Assembly: GCF_002379085.1 (NCBI RefSeq)
Contig: NZ_NBZW01000011.1
Span: 62,001-126,000, forward strand
Length of the DNA stretch: 64,000 nucleotides
Direction of reading: 5' to 3'
Source of the DNA: Polaromonas sp. AET17H-212
GTDB taxonomy: Bacteria > Pseudomonadota > Gammaproteobacteria > Burkholderiales > Burkholderiaceae_C
Position numbers and translations under genes: made by a program. This document shows positions 25,407 to 34,513 of the stretch, piece by piece. A model generated the notes under the pieces. The model was not told the origin of the DNA, ran no database searches, and saw only the letters and a list, made by a program, of their open reading frames with translations. Position 1 is the stretch's first letter. Each line of letters starts with the position of its first letter.

Positions 25407-26990
25407 TCAGACGGCCGGCGGGAAGCCGCTGGCAGAGTCCGAGCCCTGCGGCAGGGACATGAAGAAGCTGGCGCCGCCCTTGTCAGCAGCCACAGCCCAG
25501 ACCTCACCGCCATGCAGTTGGGCCACACGCTTGACAATCGCCAGGCCCAAGCCGGTGCCGGGAAAGTCCACCGCCGAATGCAGGCGCTCGAAAGCCGTGA
25601 ACAGTTTGTCGGTGTAGGCCGTATCGAAACCGGCACCATTGTCAGAGACCGACAGGACGAGCTCTGTCGGGTTTTTCCCCGGCATGAGGTCCACCCTGAT
25701 CCAGCTCTGCTCTTTCCTGGCGGTGAACTTCCAGGCGTTGTCGAGCAGACAGGCCAACGCAATGCAAAGCTGGTCTTTGTCACAGACAAGCAGCAGCGCA
25801 GGCTCCATCTCAAGCACCAGACGCCGGGCCGGCTCGCGCTTGTGCAACTCGGCCACAATGCGCTGGCACACGGGGGCCAGGTCCACCCGTTGCAGCGCCA
25901 TGGGCATGCTCGGCAAATAGGTCAGGGTGCGCAAATCATCGATCAGCCTGGCCAGCTGGAGGCTGCTCGCCTGAATGCGCGCGAGGTAATGCTGACCTTG
26001 CGCATCAAGCGCTGCGCCATGGCGCTCCGCCAGCGTGGTGGCAAAACCGTCGATCACATGCAACGGCCCCTTCAGGTCGTGCAGCACGGCCCTCGTGAAA
26101 GCGTCGAATTCACCACGGCTACGCTGCAGTTCGCCGGTGCATTGCGCGATGCGCATCTCGAGCTCTTCATTGAGCCTGGACAGATGGGCATCGGCGAGGT
26201 GACGCGCGCCAACGTCAGTCACACTGACCAGCACGGCCGGCCGCAACGTCCATTGCACGCTGGAGCAGGCCAGCTCAACAAGCATGCGCTCGCCATCTGC
26301 CCTCTTCTGGGTGCACAGCCGCATTTCCTGCTGAAAGTCACCTGGCGGCAGCGAGTCCAGCAGGGATGCCCCTTCGCCCTCGGGGAAAAGCGCTTCAACG
26401 AAAAGCGCCTTCAGCGCTGCCGGCGCCATGCCATACAGCGCGGCCGCAGCGTTGTTGGCCGCCAAAATGTGCCGTGAGCCGGCATCGAACAACCACATCG
26501 CCTGCGGATGAGCGTCGAACAGGGTCTGGTTGCAGGACTCGCTGTATCGCAGCGCACGCGAGGCCTGATGGATGGCGCTGATATCCCTGAGCGTTACCAG
26601 CAAGCCGTCGTCATGCTGGCGCAGGCAGTACTCGACCCACTGCTCCTCAAACGCATGCCAGACCACAAAGGCGTGGCTGCCGGTTTCCAGCAACGCCTGC
26701 TCGGCGGCGCCGCGGTACTCATCTGCAATTTCTTCCGGTACCGCATCCCAGAAATCATTCCCCCGGAGATCGCCGAGCGCGGAGTGCATGAGCGCCTGGG
26801 CACAACTGTTGAAGGCCACCACCCGGCCGGTGTTGTCCAGCAAGACAATGCCGTCGGACGACAGATCAAGACCGGCCTGCAGGGCCTCCGCGTTGGCGCG
26901 CGCCTGCCCGGATTGGGCTCCTGGAAGCAGTGCCCGCCGGCTTCCCCTCAGCGACTTCAGCCATGCGTTGAAATGGGTCAGCGGGGCCAA
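25407..26990 (-). CDS. PAS-domain sensor histidine kinase, soluble
   Basis: A 527-aa cytoplasmic kinase with no membrane segment. There are two PAS-like domains (about 40-140 and 150-262), a coiled region, HisKA with phosphoacceptor His304 in AVLHDLKGPL, and HATPase_c with DNAWKF (N box), DNGAGF (G1) and GTGLGLA (G2). The proposed start is TTG at 26990, with AGAAG upstream and no in-frame ATG before the first PAS domain. Its kinase core resembles that of the large kinase at 27951 (shared NAWKF, FDxxYxDKLFxxFxRLH, FPGTGxGLA). The response regulator at 27192-27833 lies just upstream and is the likely partner. Confidence 0.86.
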   Translation of the reverse strand: MAPLTHFNAWLKSLRGSRRALLPGAQSGQARANAEALQAGLDLSSDGIVLLDNTGRVVAFNSCAQALMHSALGDLRGNDFWDAVPEEIADEYRGAAEQALLETGSHAFVVWHAFEEQWVEYCLRQHDDGLLVTLRDISAIHQASRALRYSESCNQTLFDAHPQAMWLFDAGSRHILAANNAAAALYGMAPAALKALFVEALFPEGEGASLLDSLPPGDFQQEMRLCTQKRADGERMLVELACSSVQWTLRPAVLVSVTDVGARHLADAHLSRLNEELEMRIAQCTGELQRSRGEFDAFTRAVLHDLKGPLHVIDGFATTLAERHGAALDAQGQHYLARIQASSLQLARLIDDLRTLTYLPSMPMALQRVDLAPVCQRIVAELHKREPARRLVLEMEPALLLVCDKDQLCIALACLLDNAWKFTARKEQSWIRVDLMPGKNPTELVLSVSDNGAGFDTAYTDKLFTAFERLHSAVDFPGTGLGLAIVKRVAQLHGGEVWAVAADKGGASFFMSLPQGSDSASGFPPAV

Positions 26991-27099
26991 GACCAGGCTT
27001 CTTCAAACGCGGAGGGGATGCTGCCCTGGTGCGTCGTTCCAGAAATACCTGCACCCGATGAAACCGATTGATTCGCGCCCGGGATCAGGCACCAACCAC

Positions 27100-27121
27100 A
27101 GACGCAGACGCAGACGCAGCC
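27100..27121 (-). repeat. Hexanucleotide tandem repeat upstream of the soluble kinase
   Basis: AGACGC/GCAGAC repeated about 3.5 times in the gap between the response regulator and the kinase, 110-131 bp upstream of the kinase start. Confidence 0.65.
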
Positions 27122-27191
27122 TGGGCCAGGATTTACCAGGGACGGAAGAGCGAGGGTACGCCGTCATGTGTCGACAGGTCCGGGCCGAGTC

Positions 27192-27833
27192 CTAGCGCCA
27201 CTTGCGGTTGGCCACCAGCAGCGCCGTGACGTACCCATGCAGCCAGTCGAAATTGATCGGCTTCTCAAGGTAGTAGGAGTTGGGTGGCAGGCCGCCTCTT
27301 TCCGTGATGGATTCGCGGGGCAAGCCGCTGATGACGAGGATCTGCATGGCCAGCAACTGCTGGTTGCGCTTGAGGGCCCGCAGCATTTCCATGCCGTCCA
27401 CGCCGGGCATGTTCAGGTCGGTGATCAAGAGGTCCGGGCGCATGCTGGCAATGTCCATCAATGCCTCCAGCGCAGACGGCATGAAACTGCAGTCCACCGC
27501 CATGTCCCATTCGTCGAAATGGGCCTTGTAAAGCTCGCAGGTGGCCTCGTCGTCTTCCACCACCAGGACGCTCAGGCGATTGCGCGGATCTGCGTCCACC
27601 TGGGCGCGTTGTGGACTGTTTTTCTGCAGGTAGGCATTGATGGCACGCAGGGAAAGCCGGCGGTGGCCTCCCAGGGTTTTCCAGGCCTCAATCTCGCCCT
27701 TCTCGACCAGTGACTGCACGGTAGCTACCGACAAGCCCAGCAGTTTGGCGGCATAGGTGGTTCCGCAATAGTCATCGCTGGAGAAATCGCTCGCAGTGAT
27801 GGCTTTTTCGAAAGTTTGGGATTCGCGGGACAT
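27192..27833 (-). CDS. Response regulator with N-terminal HTH and C-terminal receiver
   Basis: A 213-aa protein with reversed domain order. Residues 25-70 are a MerR/excisionase-type HTH (TYAAKLLGLSVATVQSLVEK, then WKTLGGHRRLSLRAINAYLQ). Residues 87-207 are a receiver with acidic pocket VVEDDE, phospho-acceptor Asp139 in LLITDLNMPGVDG, and the Lys in YLEKPINF. It should bind DNA under phosphorylation control. It sits between two histidine kinases on the same strand; either may be its donor. A 9-bp tandem array lies upstream of the start. Confidence 0.88.
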   Translation of the reverse strand: MSRESQTFEKAITASDFSSDDYCGTTYAAKLLGLSVATVQSLVEKGEIEAWKTLGGHRRLSLRAINAYLQKNSPQRAQVDADPRNRLSVLVVEDDEATCELYKAHFDEWDMAVDCSFMPSALEALMDIASMRPDLLITDLNMPGVDGMEMLRALKRNQQLLAMQILVISGLPRESITERGGLPPNSYYLEKPINFDWLHGYVTALLVANRKWR

Positions 27834-27863
27834 AAAAAAACCTATTGAATACTACATCTGCAA

Positions 27864-27899
27864 TTTAAACAATTTAGTGAATTTAAGCAATTGGATTTA
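27864..27899 (-). repeat. Four 9-bp tandem units upstream of the HTH-receiver gene
   Basis: The plus strand reads TTTAAACAA, TTTAGTGAA, TTTAAGCAA, TTGGATTTA. It starts 31 bp upstream of the start codon in the gap after the large kinase gene. The pattern TTnAnnnAA is like that at 19003. Confidence 0.7.
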
Positions 27900-27950
27900 A
27901 TAACCATCAATTCATAGCCATTTTTTACAACTGCCCCCCCTGTGCCGCCT

Positions 27951-30900
27951 TCAAGCGACGGCCCCGCCGCCTGGCAGGGTAAAAAAGAAGGTGGCCCCCT
28001 TGCCGGGTTCAGCCTGAGCCCAGACCTTGCCGCCATGGCGGCCAATCACCCGGCTGACGGTGGCCAGACCCACACCGGTGCCTGGAAACTCGGTCACCGC
28101 ATGCAGCCGCTGAAAGGTATGGAATAGCTTGTCGGCATAGGCCATGTCAAAGCCCGCGCCGTTGTCCTGCACGAAAAACACAGACAGCCCGGCAGCGTCG
28201 GTCGTTCGTCCGACCCGGATATCGGTATGGGACCGCCCGGAAGAAAATTTCCAGGCGTTGCCGAGCAGGTTTTCCATCACCACGTGGATCAGTCGCCCGT
28301 CGCCCTGGGCCTGCAAGCCCTCTTCGATGGTGATGCTGGCCACGCGCTCCGGGTTGCGTCCCTGGCATTCATCGACAACTTCCCGCGCCATCACGCTCAA
28401 ATCCACCGCTTCATGGCGCAATTGCATGCGCGAAACCTGCGCCAGCGACAGCAAGTCCTCGATCAGCCGCCCCATCTGGGCCACACCCGCATGGATACGC
28501 GACAGGTAGTGCTGGATTTTTTCGTTCGGGCTGCCGGCGTTGAGCTGCTTGGCCAGCAGGCGGCTGAAACCGTCCACCGTGTTCAATGGTGAGCGCAGAT
28601 CATGCGAAACCGAGTAGGAAAAGGCTTCGAGTTCCTGGTTGGACAAGCGCAGGGCTGACTCAATGTCCTTGATGTCAGTCACGTCGGCGTCGATGCCGAC
28701 CCAGAACATCACGTTGGCCTGATCGTCCAGCACCGGGGAAGCCCGGTAAGACATGGTGTGGTAAGTGCCGTCCGCCGCACGCAGTCGCCGCATCCCCACG
28801 TAAGCCGTCAGGGTCCGGCGGGACATCTCCCATTTGGCAGACATGTCAGCGATGTCGTCCGGGTGCACCACGGCGGTCCACTTGTGCCCCATCCAGTCAG
28901 CCGGTGTCCCACCCATCAACTCATACCACTTGCGGTTCAGGTAGGTCACCTTGCCGTCGACGTCAACATTCCAGATGATCTGCGGGGCCTGCTCGGCCAG
29001 CGCCCGGAACAGGGCCTCCTGCCGCGCCAAAGCGGCAGTCCTTTCCACGACTTTTTCTTCCAGCCCCTGGTTGAGCCGCTGGACCTGCTCAAAAAGCTGG
29101 CTGTTTTCAATGGCGATGGACGCCAGTTGTGCGAGCTCGGTACCCACATACTCGTCCTGCAGGGTGAACTCGCCATCGTATTTATCGCTCAACTGCAGCA
29201 GCCCGATGTTCTCGCCACTCTGGCCGGTGAGAGGAACCGCCAGCCAGCCCCGCATGAAGGCGCCTGCCCCGGCGCCATCGCCTGCACCGACCCAGCGCGG
29301 ATCCGCCTCCAGCCCGGACTGGGTCAAGCGCATCGGCCGGTTGGTTTCGCAGACGACGGCATCCAGGCCACAGCCATGCGTCAGTCGCACCAGATCGCGA
29401 CAGTGGGCATATTTGTCCGAATGCGACACAGCGTTGACAGTCCGCGCCTGCTCTCCGGAAACCGTCAGGCTCACCACGGCCTGGTGGGCACCCACCACGG
29501 CCCGCACCTGGTCCACGGTTTCCTGCATGGTTGCTTCGACGGTGCGGTGGCGCGTGATCGCGTGGGTCGCGTCGGCGGCACGCTGCAGCGTGAACAGGTA
29601 GTCCTGTACGTCCTTTTCGGCCCTGACCTGTGCGGTGATATCCAGAGCGACCGCGAAACGCGCCTCCTGGCCCATGTAGGTGATGGCCCGGGCCACGGTC
29701 TCCACGGGAAATTCCATGCCGTCCTTGCGCAGATGCAGCCACCGGCCCGGCTGGCCGTTGATGCCCAGGGCAAGATGCTGCCTCAACCGGGCCTGCTCCC
29801 CCTCGGACCGGATATCGAACAGCGTCAGCTGTAAAAACTCTTCGCGGGAGTGGCCATAGTTCGAGACCGCAGCCTCGTTGACCGCGAGAAACCGGGAGGT
29901 CTCGGCGTCGACGATCCACATCGGTACAGGCGCAGCCTTGAACAGGGCTGCATAACGCTGCTCGCTGTCGATCATGGCCTGCTCGGCGAGTTTGCGCCGG
30001 GTGATGTCGCGCTCGACGGCGACGATGTGGGTCACCCGCCCCTGCGTGTCTGCAATGGGCACCATGTCCAGATCCAGCCAGATCTCCTCACCGCTTTTTT
30101 TATAGTTGATCAGCTCCGCGCGTACGGATTCCCCCTTGCGCAGCGCCGAACCGATGCGATCGAGCTCGGCACGCTGGGTTTGCGGGCCCTGCAGAAAACG
30201 TGGTGACCGGCCCAGCGCTTCCTCGCGGCTGTAGCCGGTGCGCCGCTCAAACGCGTTGTTGACAAACACGATGCGCGGCCCCGGCTCATCCAGCGAATCG
30301 GCATCGGTGATCAGCACGATGTCGTTCAGCCGGGAAATGGCGGCCTCCAGCAACCGGAGTTGCGCCTGGGACTCATGCTGGTCGGTGATGTCCTGAAGCA
30401 CCCCCATGAGGCGCACGACCTTGCCGTCCCTCAACAGGGCATGGCCCCGCGTGCGCACCCAGATGCGGCGTCCCTGCGCCGTGACCAGCGGCGCCTCCAT
30501 GTCCCAGGGCGTGCCGTCGGCCAGCGCCGCGGCCAGCGTCGCGCGCGCCAGGGGCTGCATCTCCGGCGGATGGAAGCCGAGCGCCTGTTTCGTCCCCAGT
30601 ACCACGGACGGATCGAGGTCAAGAATCCGGTACACCTCTGCGGACCAGTACGGCGTCATGGTCTCGACGGTGAACTCCCAGCCCCCGATCCGGGCCATCT
30701 CACCGGTCTGCTGCAGCAACTCCGTGTGGCGGGCACTGGCCAGTTCCGCCTGCTTGCGGGCCGTGATGTCCTGGACCACGCCGGCGCGCCACACAACCTG
30801 GCCGCTGCCGTCAGCCTGGGACTCCCCGAGCTGGTGTATCCAGCGGATCTGCCCGTCCACGGTGCGGATGCGGTACTCCACGTCCATGCGCTGGCCCGCC

Positions 30901-32642
30901 TGTATGGCAGCCTCCCGCACACGGAGGTAGCCGTCACGGTCTTCCGGATGGATCATCGCAATCACGGTGTCCGGTCGCCCGTCAAAGCCCGCCTGGGTCA
31001 ACCCGAAGAGTTCGTACACCTCGTCGGACCACCAGAGCTGGCCGGTGATCAGGTTCAGCTCCCAGTTGCCGATCCGCCCCAGCCGCTGGGCATTGAGCAG
31101 CTTGCGCTGGACCTCGCTGAGTTGCTCGTAACTGCGCATCTGCTCCAGCTGCAGCTGCTGCATGTGGGTGATGTCTGAAAACACCATCAAGGCGCCCACA
31201 ATGCCGTCCGCGCCCTGCATCGGACGGTAGGTGCAGCTGATCAGGCGGCCCACCGGCTCGCGCTCGTTGCGCACCAGCATGGGCAGGGGGCCGCCGCTCT
31301 CGCCGCGCAGGGCCTTGTGCAGGGGCAGGTCCTCGAAACCATACAGACGCTGCGTGTCCGGGACAAACAGCCCCTGGCGCTGGGGCCACAGCGGCGCCAG
31401 CACCATGGAGGTGTCATCAATGCCGAACAACTGGGAGGCGGTCTGATTGACCAGGATCACCCGTCCGGCGGCGTCCACCGCCAGCAGGCCTTCCTGCATG
31501 CTGTTGATGGTCAGCTCCAGCGCGGCATACGCCTGCCGGTTTCGCGTCAGTTCATTTTCCAGAGCCCTTTCGCGATGCTGCAGCGAGTCAGCCATCAGGT
31601 TGAAGCCCGATGCAATTCTGGAGAATTCACTCTGGACCTCACCCGGCCTCATGGGCACGCGCACGTCCAGAAAGCCCTTTTCCAGCTCTCGCGTGGCGTG
31701 AAGAAGCTGGCGGGCCGGCGCCACAATCGAACGGCTGGCAATCAACCAGGCAAGCCCCCCGCCAAGAAGCGCCACCAGCGCCAGTACCGCCAGCTCCAGC
31801 CACAGCTGGCGCCGGACAGGCGCGACGATCAGGTCGCGGTCCATGCTGACCGACACGAAAACCGCCGCTTCCGTGTTCGGGCTGCTCGGCATGAACGCCC
31901 ACAAACGTTCATGGCCCCCGCCATCCGGTCCTTCGCGCACCCCGGTGCTCATGGCCTTGACTGCTTCCTGCAAGACAGGGCTGCGAACCTTGTCGCCCAC
32001 GCGGATAGGCAGGGCCGGTCTGCCCGCCAGCAGGGCACCCTCGCGGTCCTGAACGCCCAGCGCAGCCCCCGACGGCAGCTGTATGCCCGCAATCGTGTCG
32101 GCCATCCGGGCCAGATCGAAGGAGGCGTACACCACCCCGGTCACCTTGTCATCCGCGCCCATGACAGGCAACGCAAAGGTCAGAACTGGCGTGCCGGCAA
32201 GCCGTCCGACCGCATAGGTGCCCACCACAAAGCGGCGCTGGGCGATGGCATTGCGAAAATAGGTGCGATCACCCAGAAAGGCTTTCTTGGCGCTCCCCAG
32301 CGCGTGGCAACGGGTTTGTCCGTCCAGCCCCAGGACGCCGAGATTGGCGTATTCGGGAAGATGGCGGGTCAGGCTGGAAAAATGGCGGTCGCACCCGGCG
32401 GCGTCGCTGTCCTGCACCTCCGGCAGCGAAGCAAGCAGGGTCAGCACCTGCCGGGCGGAGTCGGCCACCCGCTCCTGGCTCGCTGCGGCGAGCGAAGCGG
32501 CGAACTGCAGGTTGGCCTTGGCGCGTTCCACCTCAGCGTCAGCGTTATGCAGCGCCTTGAACATCGACAGGCCGAACAGCGGAACAATCGCCACCAGTAC
32601 CAGGACGACAATGCGCGTGCGCAGGCTGACATTCACTTTCAT
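27951..32642 (-). CDS. Large multi-PAS/GAF membrane sensor histidine kinase
   Basis: A 1563-aa sensor kinase. It has an N-terminal membrane helix (about 8-28), an extracytoplasmic Cache-like domain (about 30-275), a second helix (about 285-310, LELAVLALVALLGGGLAWLI) and a HAMP (about 310-365). Then come at least five PAS/PAC modules (about 375-1010), a GAF (about 1030-1195), one more PAS (about 1210-1320), HisKA with the His of SVSHDLRSPL near 1345, and HATPase_c with NAWKF, DNGAGF and GTGVGLA. PAS-associated signatures such as WWSDEVYELFGL and YLNRKWYELMGG are clear. It starts MKVNVSLRTRIVV at 32642. It lies between two response regulators. The stimulus is not readable, though a small molecule at the Cache domain is likely. 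Confidence 0.93.
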   Translation of the reverse strand: MKVNVSLRTRIVVLVLVAIVPLFGLSMFKALHNADAEVERAKANLQFAASLAAASQERVADSARQVLTLLASLPEVQDSDAAGCDRHFSSLTRHLPEYANLGVLGLDGQTRCHALGSAKKAFLGDRTYFRNAIAQRRFVVGTYAVGRLAGTPVLTFALPVMGADDKVTGVVYASFDLARMADTIAGIQLPSGAALGVQDREGALLAGRPALPIRVGDKVRSPVLQEAVKAMSTGVREGPDGGGHERLWAFMPSSPNTEAAVFVSVSMDRDLIVAPVRRQLWLELAVLALVALLGGGLAWLIASRSIVAPARQLLHATRELEKGFLDVRVPMRPGEVQSEFSRIASGFNLMADSLQHRERALENELTRNRQAYAALELTINSMQEGLLAVDAAGRVILVNQTASQLFGIDDTSMVLAPLWPQRQGLFVPDTQRLYGFEDLPLHKALRGESGGPLPMLVRNEREPVGRLISCTYRPMQGADGIVGALMVFSDITHMQQLQLEQMRSYEQLSEVQRKLLNAQRLGRIGNWELNLITGQLWWSDEVYELFGLTQAGFDGRPDTVIAMIHPEDRDGYLRVREAAIQAGQRMDVEYRIRTVDGQIRWIHQLGESQADGSGQVVWRAGVVQDITARKQAELASARHTELLQQTGEMARIGGWEFTVETMTPYWSAEVYRILDLDPSVVLGTKQALGFHPPEMQPLARATLAAALADGTPWDMEAPLVTAQGRRIWVRTRGHALLRDGKVVRLMGVLQDITDQHESQAQLRLLEAAISRLNDIVLITDADSLDEPGPRIVFVNNAFERRTGYSREEALGRSPRFLQGPQTQRAELDRIGSALRKGESVRAELINYKKSGEEIWLDLDMVPIADTQGRVTHIVAVERDITRRKLAEQAMIDSEQRYAALFKAAPVPMWIVDAETSRFLAVNEAAVSNYGHSREEFLQLTLFDIRSEGEQARLRQHLALGINGQPGRWLHLRKDGMEFPVETVARAITYMGQEARFAVALDITAQVRAEKDVQDYLFTLQRAADATHAITRHRTVEATMQETVDQVRAVVGAHQAVVSLTVSGEQARTVNAVSHSDKYAHCRDLVRLTHGCGLDAVVCETNRPMRLTQSGLEADPRWVGAGDGAGAGAFMRGWLAVPLTGQSGENIGLLQLSDKYDGEFTLQDEYVGTELAQLASIAIENSQLFEQVQRLNQGLEEKVVERTAALARQEALFRALAEQAPQIIWNVDVDGKVTYLNRKWYELMGGTPADWMGHKWTAVVHPDDIADMSAKWEMSRRTLTAYVGMRRLRAADGTYHTMSYRASPVLDDQANVMFWVGIDADVTDIKDIESALRLSNQELEAFSYSVSHDLRSPLNTVDGFSRLLAKQLNAGSPNEKIQHYLSRIHAGVAQMGRLIEDLLSLAQVSRMQLRHEAVDLSVMAREVVDECQGRNPERVASITIEEGLQAQGDGRLIHVVMENLLGNAWKFSSGRSHTDIRVGRTTDAAGLSVFFVQDNGAGFDMAYADKLFHTFQRLHAVTEFPGTGVGLATVSRVIGRHGGKVWAQAEPGKGATFFFTLPGGGAVA

Positions 32643-32860
32643 GCGCTAACCCGCTGCGGCATGGGCCAACGGGGGCGGGACGCGCCCGGACAGGCGCACA
32701 TGGGACGGGGCTGAAGGGCTTGAAAAGGAATCAGGTCGGTGTTCATTCGGACGGTGTTGCCGAAGCAGGCCGCCAGCGGCCGCTTTCAGATGGACTCACC
32801 CGACTGTAAGTCATCTGCGACAGCCCTCCCACCTGGTCGCAAGGGCCGGCCAAGCGGCGG

Positions 32861-33301
32861 TCAAGCGGCGGCGATGGACTCGTTGACCCGCAGCCAGTAG
32901 TCCTGCAGACGACTGAGCTTTTCCGTGAAGTCGCCGAAATCGACCGGCTTGCGCACAAAGCCGTTGGCGCCGCTCTGGTAGCAGGCAATGATGTCGGACT
33001 GCTCGCTCGACGAGGTCAGCATGACCACCGGAACCAGCGCCGTCAACGGGTTGCTGCGCAGGCTGCGCAAAACATCCAGGCCAGACAGCTTGGGCAGCTT
33101 CATGTCAAGCAAGACAAAGGCCGGCTGTTTCTGTGTATCTCGCCCTGCGTGGGCGCCCTGGCCAAACAGGTAATCCAGCGCCTCGGCGCCATCGCGCGCG
33201 GTCACGATGGCCGTGTCCGCGCCCTGCTCCTGCAAAGTCAGGACAGTGAGCTCCAAGTGGTCGGGATTGTCCTCCACCACGAGAATGGGTTTGTCATGCA
33301 T
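32861..33301 (-). CDS. Single-domain response regulator (Rcp1-like)
   Basis: A 146-aa stand-alone receiver with acidic pocket VVEDNPDH, phospho-acceptor Asp66 in VLLDMKLPKLSG, LTSSSE and the Lys of VRKPVDF. The extended beta4-alpha4 region resembles Rcp1-type regulators paired with phytochrome-like and multi-PAS kinases. With no output domain it should act by protein contact or as a phosphorelay step. It is encoded 218 bp upstream of the large kinase on the same strand. The ATG at 33301 has AAAGG upstream. Confidence 0.92.
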   Translation of the reverse strand: MHDKPILVVEDNPDHLELTVLTLQEQGADTAIVTARDGAEALDYLFGQGAHAGRDTQKQPAFVLLDMKLPKLSGLDVLRSLRSNPLTALVPVVMLTSSSEQSDIIACYQSGANGFVRKPVDFGDFTEKLSRLQDYWLRVNESIAAA

Positions 33302-33341
33302 AAAAAACCTTTATGTTCATCGCGACTTCTCTAGTGCTTTT

Positions 33342-33368
33342 GTCATATTTATCATATTTGACATATTA
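33342..33368 (-). repeat. Three 9-bp tandem units upstream of the Rcp1-like regulator
   Basis: GTCATATTT, ATCATATTT and GACATATTA follow each other, 41-67 bp upstream of the start codon at 33301. The tract is very A/T-rich and could overlap the promoter. Confidence 0.68.
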
Positions 33369-33458
33369 CAGAAGTTTACACAATTGTCCAGCAACTTATG
33401 ACCGCTTTTCCGTCGCGCCCCAAGGGCCCCTGAGGGACTCTTTGGTCCGCCCTCGCCG

Positions 33459-34472
33459 CTACCACCTCGGGACCGCCTCTTCCTTCAACTGGCTGCGCAG
33501 CTCGGCATAGTCAGGAACCACCGTACGCACAGTGTCCCAAAAACGCGGGCTGTGGTCCATCACCCGCAAATGACTCAGCTCGTGCACCACCACATAGTCG
33601 ATCACGGACTGCTTGAAGTGAATCAGCCGCCAGTTCAGCCGGATCGCACCATCGGCGCTGGCGCTGCCCCAGCGCGTTCCGGCGCTGCTCAGGCTCAGCT
33701 TGCGCCACTGCACACCGAGGTGGGGCGCAAAGTGGTTGAGGCGTTCGGTGAAGAGACGCTTGGCCTGGCGCATCAGCCAGGCCTGCACGGAGTCGCGGAT
33801 CTGCTCCGGCGTCGCATCGTGCGCCAGGGCGATGTGCAAGCTCAGGTTCGCCTCGCCTGGCAGGCCGCTGTCAGGCGTGCTGGCGCCGGTGTTCAGTACA
33901 GACCCGGACCCAGCGAGGCTCTTGAGTTCACCGCCCACCGCACCAAAGGCATGCCGCGGGTCAATCACCACTGTCACGGGTTCGCCAAGGAAAGGCAGGG
34001 TCGCCCCGTCTTTCCATTCGATGCGCGCCGACTCGAGTCGGTCGTGACGGGCGCGGGTTTCCTGCAGCTTGCGCACGATCCAGCCGGATTTTTCCTGTAC
34101 GGCCTTGTCGATGTCATACAGCGGCACCCATTTGGGCGCGCTGACGACCAGCCCTTCGGCGCCGACTGAAAACCCGATGGTGCGCCGCTTGCCACGCCGG
34201 AACTGGTAAGCCACCACGGCGCCCTCCAGCAGGGCCTCGCGTGTGGCCGCAGGGTGGCGGTAGGTGGCCGGCGCCAGCACTTGCGCCAGGGTTTGGGGCG
34301 CTAGCGCGTCCGGCGCGTCATCTGCTACTTTTTTTATAGCGACATCCGAAGGGCCGACATGGGCTGGAGGCTGATTTGACCTTGGCCCGGCACGCTTTCC
34401 AGGAGGCGTTGCCGCAGGCCTGGCAGGCTCCAGGTCAAAAAGGTCAAGCGTGAACTGGAGAAACCGTTGCAT
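33459..34472 (-). CDS. YgjP/DUF45-type M48-like zinc metallopeptidase
   Basis: A 337-aa protein. The DUF45/YgjP core holds HELSHLRVMDHSPRFW (zinc ligands H297, H301 and probably H307) and the family block RWGSASADGAIRLNWRLIHF. Earlier RRGKRRTIGFSVGAEGLVVS is the conserved N-terminal beta region. Cytoplasmic, as there is no signal peptide. Oddity: residues about 32-50 (SNQPPAHVGPSDVAIKKVA) are encoded by interspersed repeat copy E, in frame, within a linker before the conserved domain. It is last in the glyQ-glyS-gmhB-plsC run. The substrate is unknown. Confidence 0.86.
   Translation of the reverse strand: MQRFLQFTLDLFDLEPARPAATPPGKRAGPRSNQPPAHVGPSDVAIKKVADDAPDALAPQTLAQVLAPATYRHPAATREALLEGAVVAYQFRRGKRRTIGFSVGAEGLVVSAPKWVPLYDIDKAVQEKSGWIVRKLQETRARHDRLESARIEWKDGATLPFLGEPVTVVIDPRHAFGAVGGELKSLAGSGSVLNTGASTPDSGLPGEANLSLHIALAHDATPEQIRDSVQAWLMRQAKRLFTERLNHFAPHLGVQWRKLSLSSAGTRWGSASADGAIRLNWRLIHFKQSVIDYVVVHELSHLRVMDHSPRFWDTVRTVVPDYAELRSQLKEEAVPRW
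34323..34380 (+). repeat. Interspersed repeat, copy E (translated inside the DUF45 gene)
   Basis: It reads TGCTACTTTTTTTATAGC, then GACATCCGAAGGGCCGACAT and GGGCTGGAGGCTGATTTGAC. It lies wholly within the DUF45 protease coding sequence, read from the opposite strand without a stop. Confidence 0.75.
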
Positions 34473-34513
34473 GCAAACAGTTTAGCGCTGTGACGGCTTG
34501 CCGGGGGCGGTCC

